A stretch of 7,070 bases of DNA from DAOUEH01 sp034430515 (GTDB lineage Bacteria; Chloroflexota; Dehalococcoidia; Dehalococcoidales; RBG-16-60-22): assembly GCA_034430515.1 (NCBI GenBank), contig DAOUEP010000011.1, positions 1 to 7,070 of the forward strand. Reading direction: 5' to 3'. This document shows, piece by piece, positions 1 to 4,468 of this stretch. A program made the position numbers and the translations under genes. Positions within the stretch are counted from its first letter, which is position 1, and each line of letters begins with the position of its first letter. The notes beneath the pieces were generated by a model, which saw only the letters and a list, made by a program, of their open reading frames with translations, did no database searches and had not been told where the DNA came from.

Positions 1-1113
1 CCGGTCAGCGCCGTCAGCGCCTCCGTCAACGACCTTAGGCGCATCGTCCAGCAGGCGGCCGAGCTGCGCGAGTCGCGCCGGCAGAAGACCATCCTCTTCA
101 TCGACGAGATTCACCGCTTCAACAAGACCCAGCAGGACGCCGTCCTACCCTACGTGGAGGACGGCACCGTCACCCTCATCGGGGCCACCACGGAGAACCC
201 CTCCTTCGAGGTCACCTCGCCGCTGCTCTCGCGCACCCGCGTCCTGCCCCTCAAGCCCCTCACCACCGAGGAGATCCAGACGCTCATCCTGCGGGCGCTC
301 AAGGACAAGTTCCAGGGCATCGGCGACCTCAACGCCGAGCTGGCCCCGGACGCCATGGCCCACCTCATCGGCGTGGCCAACCAGGACGCCCGCGTCGCCC
401 TCAACACGCTGGAGACGGCGGCCCTGAGCACCATGCCCGACGAAAAGGGGCACCGCCTGATAACCCTGCCCGTCGTCGAGGACGCCTTGCAGCGGCGGGC
501 GGTACGCTACGACAAGGCCGGCGACCAGCACTACGGCCTCATCTCGGCGCTGCACAAGTCGATGCGCGACTCCGACCCGGACGGCTCCGTCTACTGGCTG
601 GCGATGATGCTGGAGGCGGGGGAAGACCCCCTCTACGTCGCCCGCCGCATGGTGCGCTTCGCCAGCGAGGACGTGGGCCTGGCCGACCCGCAGGCGCTGG
701 TCGTGGCCATGGCCGCCCAGCAGGCGGTGAGCTTCATCGGCATGCCGGAGGCCAACCTGGCCCTGACCCAGGCGGCCGTCTACCTGGCCACCGCCCCCAA
801 GAGCAACTCCCTCTACGTGGCCTATAACCGCGTCCGCGAGCAAATTAAGGGTGGCAGCAGCGAAAAGGTACCCGACCACCTGCGCAACCCCGTCACCAAG
901 CTGGACCGGGAGATGGGCGTGGGGGAGGGCTACAAATACGCCCACGACTTCCCCGACCACTTTGTGGAGCAGCAGCACCTGCCCGACGCCCTCAAGGGCA
1001 TGCACTTCTACACGCCCGGCAAGGCGGGCTACGAGCGCCAGGTGACCGACCGGATGAAGGCGCGGCGGCAGATAAAAGACGAGCCGGACGACGCCCCCAG
1101 GCAAGGAGAATAG
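1..1113 (+). CDS. rarA: RarA (MgsA) replication-associated recombination ATPase, 5'-truncated
   Basis: This AAA+ ATPase of the clamp-loader group acts at stalled replication forks and gapped DNA and in bacteria works with SSB and RecA. The reading frame is open from base 1, so the true start and the Walker A loop lie outside the window; by comparison with the usual length of about 430-450 residues, roughly 80 are missing and 370 are present. Numbering from base 1, Walker B is ILFIDEIHRFNK (31-42), sensor 1 is GATTEN (61-66) and the arginine-finger segment is SRTR (77-80). The C-terminal tetramerisation part carries family motifs such as LISALHKSMR, GEDPLYVARRMVRFASEDVG, and HLRNPVTKL with the following GYKYAHD. 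The gene ends with TAG at 1111-1113, three bases before the next start, so it probably shares a transcript with the phosphate genes. No functional link to them is implied. Assignment is very secure. Confidence 0.96.
   Translation, partial: PVSAVSASVNDLRRIVQQAAELRESRRQKTILFIDEIHRFNKTQQDAVLPYVEDGTVTLIGATTENPSFEVTSPLLSRTRVLPLKPLTTEEIQTLILRALKDKFQGIGDLNAELAPDAMAHLIGVANQDARVALNTLETAALSTMPDEKGHRLITLPVVEDALQRRAVRYDKAGDQHYGLISALHKSMRDSDPDGSVYWLAMMLEAGEDPLYVARRMVRFASEDVGLADPQALVVAMAAQQAVSFIGMPEANLALTQAAVYLATAPKSNSLYVAYNRVREQIKGGSSEKVPDHLRNPVTKLDREMGVGEGYKYAHDFPDHFVEQQHLPDALKGMHFYTPGKAGYERQVTDRMKARRQIKDEPDDAPRQGE
1103..1108 (+). promoter_or_regulatory. Ribosome binding site of the DUF47 gene
   Basis: AAGGAG lies 8 bases before the ATG at 1117, inside the last codons of rarA. 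It fixes the start of the PhoU-like gene and supports co-transcription with rarA. Confidence 0.8.
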
Positions 1114-1116
1114 AAC

Positions 1117-1746
1117 ATGGTGAGATTGCCCTTTATCCCCAAGGAGCACAAGTTCTTTGACCTCTTCGAGGAGAGCGCCGCCAACTCGCTTAAGGCCGCC
1201 GAGGCGCTCAAGGAGATGATAGATACCTGGCAGTTCCTCGATTCCCGCGTGGCCGAAATCACCGAGCTGGAGCACCGCGGCGACACCATCACCCACCAGA
1301 TTATCTCCATGCTGCACCGCACCTTCGTCACCCCCTTCGACCGGGAGGACATCGCCCTCCTGGCGCACACCCTGGACGACATCATCGACTTTATCCACGC
1401 CTCCGCCGACGCCATGTTCATCTACAAGATAGAAAAGCCCACCGAGCGGGCCAAGGAGCTGGCCGACATCATCATCCGGGGCGTCGCCGAGGTGCAGAAG
1501 GCCGTGGTCGGCCTGCGGCGCCGCTCGGCCATCAAGCAGATTTTGGAAGGGTGCGTGGAAATTAACCGCCTGGAGAACATGGCCGACCGCGTCTACCGCG
1601 CCGCCATCGCCGAGCTTTTCGACGACACCAAGGACATCGCCACGCTCATCAAGTGGCGCGAGATTTACGAGCACATGGAGAGCGCCACCGACCGCTGCGA
1701 AGACGTGGCCAACGTCCTCGAAGGGGTAGCCCTGAAGCATGCCTGA
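1117..1746 (+). CDS. DUF47 / PhoU-like phosphate transport accessory protein
   Basis: This 209-residue, all-helical protein belongs to the DUF47 family (PhoU_div, TIGR00153), relatives of PhoU that are typically encoded beside low-affinity Pit phosphate transporters and are thought to control or assist them at the cytoplasmic membrane face. Visible family blocks are KEHKFFDLFEE (9-19), ELEHRGD (50-56), TPFDREDI (72-79), CVEINRLENMADRVYR in the second half, and a C-terminal EHMESATDRCEDVANVLEG. The acidic E/D-rich helices match the metal-binding helices of PhoU-type folds. There is no signal peptide or membrane segment, and the length is typical. The ATG has a good Shine-Dalgarno sequence at 1103-1108. 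The stop codon overlaps the start of the pit gene by 8 bp, a sign of translational coupling. Family membership is secure; the exact role (chaperone or regulator of Pit) is inferred from context. Confidence 0.93.
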   Translation: MVRLPFIPKEHKFFDLFEESAANSLKAAEALKEMIDTWQFLDSRVAEITELEHRGDTITHQIISMLHRTFVTPFDREDIALLAHTLDDIIDFIHASADAMFIYKIEKPTERAKELADIIIRGVAEVQKAVVGLRRRSAIKQILEGCVEINRLENMADRVYRAAIAELFDDTKDIATLIKWREIYEHMESATDRCEDVANVLEGVALKHA

Positions 1747-2758
1747 TACCTCGCTGACGCTGTTTATCCTGATTGTCGTTTTATCTATTGGCTTCGGCAT
1801 TGTTAACGGTTTCAACGACGCCGCCAACGCCATCGCCCCGGCCATCGGCGCCCGCTCGCTGTCACCCAGGGACGCCATCATCATCGCCGCCGTGGCCAAT
1901 ATGGCCGGTGCCTGCACGGGCACCGCGGTCGCCCATACCATCGGCAAGGGCATTCTGGTGGCGGACGTTATTACTTTCCCTACGGTAATTGCGGCCTTAA
2001 TCGCCATTATCATCTGGGGAACGCTGGCCACCTACATGGGCCTACCCATAAGCCTGCACCACGGCTTTATCGCCGGGCTGGCCGCCGCCGGGATGGCGGT
2101 GGCCGGGAGCGGGGCCGTGGTCTGGGGTGTTATGGGACAGATTCTGGCGGCGGTAATTATCGCGCCTGCACTTGGCTTCGCCGGTGGTTTTGCGGCCATG
2201 GTTCTGCTGTACTGGGTGTTCCGGCGGACTGCCCCGGAAAAGATGCGCCGTAATTTCAGCCGGGCGCAATACCTCACCACGGCCTTTATGGCCTACAGCC
2301 ACGGCAAGAACGACGGCCAGATGCCGATAGGCGTTATCACCATGGCGATGGTAGTCTTTTACAATGACCCGGGCATATGGGACAGGCTCTCGGTTCTGTC
2401 CGCGCAAACGTGGTGGGTAATCGTGATACCGGCGCTGGCCATCAGTGCCGGCACCGCTATGGGGGGTTGGCGCGTTATCAAGACGATGGGGATGAGGGTA
2501 ACCAGACTCCGACCGACTCAGGGTTTCACCACTCAGGCAGCCGCCGCCACGGTTATCGAGGTGGCCTCACACTTCGGCATCCCGGTAAGCACTACCCACC
2601 TCATCAGCGCGTCAACCATGGGGGTGGGGGCAACCGAGCGGATCTCGGCGGTGCGCTGGGGTATTGCCGGCAACATCGTCGCCGCCTGGATACTGACCTT
2701 TCCCATCTGCGGGCTGCTGGGGTATTTCTTTTCCTGGCTGCTGCGGATGGTGATTTAG
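1739..2758 (+). CDS. pit: PiT-family inorganic phosphate transporter
   Basis: This inner-membrane permease of 339 residues imports phosphate, often as a metal-phosphate complex, with H+ or Na+ as the driving ion; which ion applies here cannot be read from the sequence. The N-terminal PHO4 signature is FNDAANA (25-31), directly after the first hydrophobic helix. The second inverted copy carries SHGKNDGQ (187-194), followed near the C-terminus by PVSTTH (282-287). Hydrophobic stretches suggest about ten membrane helices. The length fits the shorter Pit proteins that lack a large central loop. The start overlaps the DUF47 gene by 8 bp and has only a weak, distant purine run (AAGGGG, 1721-1726), so translation probably depends on coupling. 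Codons ending in A or T (tta, att, tat) look more frequent than in the two genes before it. After the TAG there is no classic T-run terminator, only the inverted-repeat region. Confidence 0.95.
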   Translation: MPDTSLTLFILIVVLSIGFGIVNGFNDAANAIAPAIGARSLSPRDAIIIAAVANMAGACTGTAVAHTIGKGILVADVITFPTVIAALIAIIIWGTLATYMGLPISLHHGFIAGLAAAGMAVAGSGAVVWGVMGQILAAVIIAPALGFAGGFAAMVLLYWVFRRTAPEKMRRNFSRAQYLTTAFMAYSHGKNDGQMPIGVITMAMVVFYNDPGIWDRLSVLSAQTWWVIVIPALAISAGTAMGGWRVIKTMGMRVTRLRPTQGFTTQAAAATVIEVASHFGIPVSTTHLISASTMGVGATERISAVRWGIAGNIVAAWILTFPICGLLGYFFSWLLRMVI

Positions 2759-2824
2759 GAAGGGTTAAATAGTAGGCCCCTATCCCCTCTCCGTCCGGAT
2801 ATTTTATCCCACCCGGCCCACCCG

Positions 2825-2839
2825 GTGGCATCCTGCCAC
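2825..2839. repeat. Hairpin in left arm (GTGGCA / TGCCAC)
   Basis: A perfect 6-bp stem with loop TCC. The equivalent place in the right arm also folds (3007-3020), with a T-A pair here corresponding to a C-G pair there. Confidence 0.75.
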
Positions 2840-2893
2840 TAACTGCTGAGGTTTTCCCCACCCCGCCGGGGGCAAAGGATAAAATCCTCCTTA

Positions 2894-2915
2894 GTCCCCC
2901 TTTACAAAGGGGGAC
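2894..2915. repeat. Palindrome, 10-bp arms GTCCCCCTTT / AAAGGGGGAC
   Basis: A perfect 10-bp inverted repeat with a 2-base centre. The motif is of a kind I recall as dispersed in many copies in Dehalococcoidia-like and other environmental genomes; the copy number here is not known. A closely matching palindrome follows 22 bp later. No T-run follows on either strand. Confidence 0.9.
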
Positions 2916-2937
2916 AATACATCTTGCACAATGGGTC

Positions 2938-2960
2938 GTCTCCCTTTCGTAAAGGGAGAC
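2938..2960. repeat. Palindrome, 10-bp arms GTCTCCCTTT / AAAGGGAGAC
   Basis: A perfect 10-bp inverted repeat with a 3-base centre. It differs from the palindrome at 2894-2915 by a symmetrical change (C to T in one arm, G to A in the other), so pairing is retained. Confidence 0.9.
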
Positions 2961-3006
2961 CGAGAAGGATTCTGGGGTAAAGGGGCGGGGCAAACCCACG
3001 GGCTAA

Positions 3007-3020
3007 GCGGCGGATGCCGC
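3007..3020. repeat. Hairpin in right arm (GCGGC / GCCGC)
   Basis: A perfect 5-bp stem with loop GGAT, the counterpart of the left-arm hairpin 2825-2839 in inverted orientation. Confidence 0.7.
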
Positions 3021-3083
3021 GAGGGCGGCTTGGGTGGGAATAGATAACCCCGACGGGCGGGGCGGGGTGGGGAGGCGAAACTT

Positions 3084-3710
3084 CTAGAGGGTGATTTCCG
3101 GCTGGTTGAGGCGGCATTTCTCGGCGGCGATAATGGCCTTCACCTCGGCCACGGCGCGCTCCGGCTCACCCCGGCGGTTAATGACGATGTAGTCGAACAG
3201 GGGCAGGTTGGCCAGCTCCCCCTCCGCCGTCGCCAGCCGCAGCTCCAGGTCGGCGGGGGCCTCGGTGCGCCGTCCCCGGAGGCGCTCGGCCAGGTCGGCC
3301 AGCGAAGGCGGCGCCAGAAAGATGAGCACCGCCGGCGGCACCTTGCGCCTGATGGTGGCCGCCCCCTGCACGTCAATCTTGACGATGGCGTCCTTCCCGG
3401 CGGTTAAAGCCCGCTGCACCGCCTGGCGGGGCACGCCGTACCAGTTGCCGTAGACCCGGGCGTACTCCAGCAATTGGTCGGACTGGCGCTTCTCCTGGAA
3501 CGCTTCGGGGGAAACGAAGTGATAAGGCTCGCCGTCTTTCTCGCCGGGGCGGCGGGCCCGCGTGGTAGTGGTGACGATAATTTCGAGGGGCAAGCCGGAC
3601 TGGCGCAGCCCGTTAAGGATTACGTCCTTGCCGGCGCCGGAGAGGCCGGAGAGGACGAAGAGCCGGGGGCAGGCGGGCGGGCGGAGGGGAGGGTGGCCCT
3701 CACGGCTCAT
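3084..3710 (-). CDS. gmk: Guanylate kinase
   Basis: This cytoplasmic enzyme converts GMP (and dGMP) plus ATP to GDP plus ADP, an essential step in guanine nucleotide synthesis. The 208-residue length is normal. The P-loop is GLSGAGKD (22-29), with K28. The GMP-binding region contains TTTTRARRPGEKDGEPYHFVS (47-67), giving R51, R54 and Y63, then E82 and Y91 in LLEYARVYGNWYG and D113 in KIDVQG. The lid and arginine segment RLRGRRTEAPADLELRL follows. Two P-loop positions depart from the common GPSGxGK[ST]: Leu for Pro at 23 and Asp for Ser/Thr at 29. The start is the ATG at 3708-3710, overlapping the 3' end of remA by 11 bp, with GAAGG 5 bases ahead of it, which points to translational coupling. 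The remA-gmk order is classic in bacteria, but the rpoZ gene that often follows is absent. A non-conserved 15-residue N-terminal lead precedes the fold. Confidence 0.95.
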   Translation of the reverse strand: MSREGHPPLRPPACPRLFVLSGLSGAGKDVILNGLRQSGLPLEIIVTTTTRARRPGEKDGEPYHFVSPEAFQEKRQSDQLLEYARVYGNWYGVPRQAVQRALTAGKDAIVKIDVQGAATIRRKVPPAVLIFLAPPSLADLAERLRGRRTEAPADLELRLATAEGELANLPLFDYIVINRRGEPERAVAEVKAIIAAEKCRLNQPEITL

Positions 3711-3993
3711 CGGCGCCTTCGCTGAGGTCGGTCTTGAGCATCGCCGGGGGGCGGCCGATATGCAGGCGGCTGGCGATGGTCTCCGGGGCCAGGGCCGCCA
3801 AAACGATGTGGCCGCTATCGGTAAAGATAACCGCCTTGGTGCGCCGCCCGCTGGTCATATCAATGACCTTGCCGTTATTTTTGCCGTCGTGGATGATGCG
3901 CTTGGTGGGGGCCGAGTTAGGCGAGGCGATGGCGATGGCCCGGTTCATCGCCAGGATGTTGCCGAAGCCGATATGAACCAGATCAATAGCCAT
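3700..3993 (-). CDS. remA: RemA / DUF370 DNA-binding regulator
   Basis: This small protein of 97 residues belongs to the RemA (formerly DUF370, YlzA) family, ring-forming DNA-binding proteins that in Bacillus subtilis activate matrix and osmoprotection genes. The hallmarks are MAIDLVHIGFGN at the start, R18 in NRAIAI, SPNSAPTKRII, and SGRRTKAV with R50 and R51, then FTDSGHIVLAALAPETIASRL. R18, R50 and R51 match arginines I recall as important for DNA binding in the Firmicutes protein. The frame is open further upstream (to an ATG at 4068), but the ATG at 3993 matches the family start and has an excellent ribosome site. The C-terminal tail after residue 75 is not conserved. It is first in the remA-gmk pair and overlaps gmk by 11 bp. 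Its target genes in this organism cannot be told; a role in matrix formation should not be assumed. Confidence 0.92.
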   Translation of the reverse strand: MAIDLVHIGFGNILAMNRAIAIASPNSAPTKRIIHDGKNNGKVIDMTSGRRTKAVIFTDSGHIVLAALAPETIASRLHIGRPPAMLKTDLSEGADEP

Positions 3994-3996
3994 ACT

Positions 3997-4003
3997 ATCA
4001 CCT
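3997..4003 (-). promoter_or_regulatory. Ribosome binding site of remA
   Basis: Read on the minus strand, AGGTGAT lies just ahead of the ATG at 3993. It decides the start of remA against the longer in-frame ATG at 4068. Confidence 0.8.
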
Positions 4004-4033
4004 CGCTGCATGATTCCGGGAAAACCCTCCCTT

Positions 4034-4062
4034 AAACTATCACTTGTTTTGGGAGATGTCAA
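4034..4062 (-). promoter_or_regulatory. Promoter of remA-gmk
   Basis: Minus strand: a perfect -35 TTGACA (4062-4057), a 17-base spacer, then -10 TAGTTT (4039-4034; 3 of 6) preceded by TGA, an extended -10. Transcription would begin near 4027, giving a leader of about 35 bases. The alternative ATG at 4068 would lie upstream of this start site. Confidence 0.65.
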
Positions 4063-4124
4063 GCGCATTTTGAGCGTGCCAATCGGGCTAACCCTGGAGG
4101 AAAATACAAGTTTTACCTCTTCCC

Positions 4125-4153
4125 TTGCGCCGCATAATATGCTAGAATATAAT
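4125..4153 (+). promoter_or_regulatory. Promoter of the 5S rRNA gene
   Basis: TTGCGC (4125-4130), a 17-base spacer, and a perfect TATAAT (4148-4153). The predicted start near 4160 is about 40 bases before the mature 5S end. Together with the remA promoter, this makes 3994-4200 a divergent regulatory region. Confidence 0.65.
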
Positions 4154-4200
4154 CTGGATAAAGACCTTTAACAATCGCATAGCTCAAGCCCGGAGAACAG

Positions 4201-4323
4201 CCTCCTGGTGGTTAGAGCGGGGTGGCCCCACCCGTTCCCATCCCGAACACGGAAGTGAAACGCCCCAGCGCAGACGATACTGAGGGGGTACCCCTTTGTG
4301 GAAAATATGCCACTGCCAGGAGG
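4201..4323 (+). rRNA. rrf: 5S ribosomal RNA
   Basis: This is the 5S rRNA of the large ribosomal subunit. The closing helix I is seen as CCTCCTGG (4201-4208) pairing with CCAGGAGG (4316-4323), and can extend two further base pairs outward. The conserved loop region reads CCCGTTCCCATCCCGAACACGG followed by AAGTGAAACG, the hallmark of bacterial 5S, and the 3' part contains ACTGAGGGGGTACCCC. The length of about 123 nt is slightly above the usual 115-120. No 23S, 16S or tRNA sequence adjoins it: remA lies on one side and clpC on the other. Exact mature ends are uncertain by a few bases. Confidence 0.95.
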
Positions 4324-4329
4324 CTTTTT
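4316..4329 (+). terminator. Likely 5S terminator (closing stem plus T-run)
   Basis: The 3' strand of the 5S closing helix runs straight into TTTTT (4325-4329). The 10-bp stem formed with 4199-4208, followed by the T-run, could itself act as the intrinsic terminator. There is no separate hairpin. Confidence 0.5.
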
Positions 4330-4385
4330 CAATTCCCGCCGGTTCCTTGCCCCCGGATAATCCGTATCTAATTACGCTCGTCTGC

Positions 4386-4413
4386 TTGCTTTTACGAAAT
4401 TCTTTATTATAAT
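4386..4413 (+). promoter_or_regulatory. Promoter of clpC
   Basis: A perfect -10 TATAAT (4408-4413) with TTGCTT (4386-4391) 16 bases ahead as a weak -35. The region is strikingly AT-rich compared with its surroundings. The start would be near 4420, giving a leader of about 50 bases. I see no CIRCE element (TTAGCACTC with its inverted copy) and no CtsR tandem GGTCAAA heptads around it. Confidence 0.6.
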
Positions 4414-4425
4414 ATTAGAAATAGA

Positions 4426-4441
4426 GGGGGCACTTGCCCCC
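4426..4441 (+). promoter_or_regulatory. GC-rich hairpin in the clpC leader
   Basis: GGGGGCA and TGCCCCC form a perfect self-complementary pair (effectively 6 bp with loop ACTT), starting about 6 bases after the predicted transcription start and ending 27 bases before the ATG. It does not cover the start codon and has no T-run, so it may be a 5' stabiliser or a structural control element. Function is unknown. Confidence 0.6.
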
Positions 4442-4468
4442 GGGACTAAGCCGCACCGGACTGAAGAT

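Larger units (their letters stand above)
2791..3056. repeat. Imperfect long inverted repeat: two oppositely oriented copies of a ~120-bp unit
   Basis: The left arm (2791-2915) and the reverse complement of the right arm (2938-3056) align end to end by eye, with about two-thirds of positions matching and one indel of about 10 bp near 2866-2880. Shared blocks in order are CCGTC at the outer ends, TCCCACCC, a GC-rich hairpin around GGCATCC, CCCCRCCCC, AATCCT, and a 10+10 palindrome at the inner end. The spacer 2916-2937 is unique. The layout resembles a BIME (paired inverted REP units) or a small non-autonomous element with terminal inverted repeats. No open frame or transposase is inside, and I could not identify a clear target duplication. 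Because both flanking genes end here, insertion would be harmless and the hairpins could act as a two-way terminator. The structure is seen directly; its origin is inferred. Confidence 0.75.
2759..3083. other. Non-coding gap between converging genes, filled by inverted-repeat DNA
   Basis: This 325-bp stretch separates the 3' ends of pit (+) and gmk (-). I find no credible gene in it: the open frames crossing it have no family motifs, run through the palindromes or into the neighbouring genes, and lack good ribosome sites. Most of it (2791-3056) is an imperfect inverted repeat listed separately. C-rich flanks at about 2777-2790 and G-rich flanks at 3057-3073 may extend it. There is no T-run typical of an intrinsic terminator for either gene, so the hairpins themselves may end transcription from both sides. 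Confidence 0.8.

Noticed and set aside
145..2031. Very long open frame (628 codons) on the minus strand, opposite rarA, the DUF47 gene and the start of pit
   Set aside because: It is antisense to three genes with clear family motifs and arises because GC-ending codons remove stop codons on the other strand. Its protein is a low-complexity mix of G, V, L, H and D with no recognisable motif.
2894..2960. Two similar palindromes considered as the beginning of a CRISPR array
   Set aside because: There are only two copies, they are full palindromes with a single 22-bp gap, they sit inside a larger inverted repeat, and no cas gene is near.
2604..3117. Minus-strand open frames across the gap after pit (131 and 71 codons)
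   Set aside because: They run through palindromes and into neighbouring genes, are rich in P, R and G, and show no motif or credible start.
3994..4068. Longer version of remA starting at the ATG at 4068
   Set aside because: The extra 25 residues are not part of the family. The predicted promoter lies within this stretch, and the ATG at 3993 has a strong ribosome site.
4426..4441. Hairpin considered as a terminator for the 5S gene
   Set aside because: It has no T-run and lies downstream of the clpC -10 box, so it belongs to the clpC leader. The 5S gene already has TTTTT after its closing stem.
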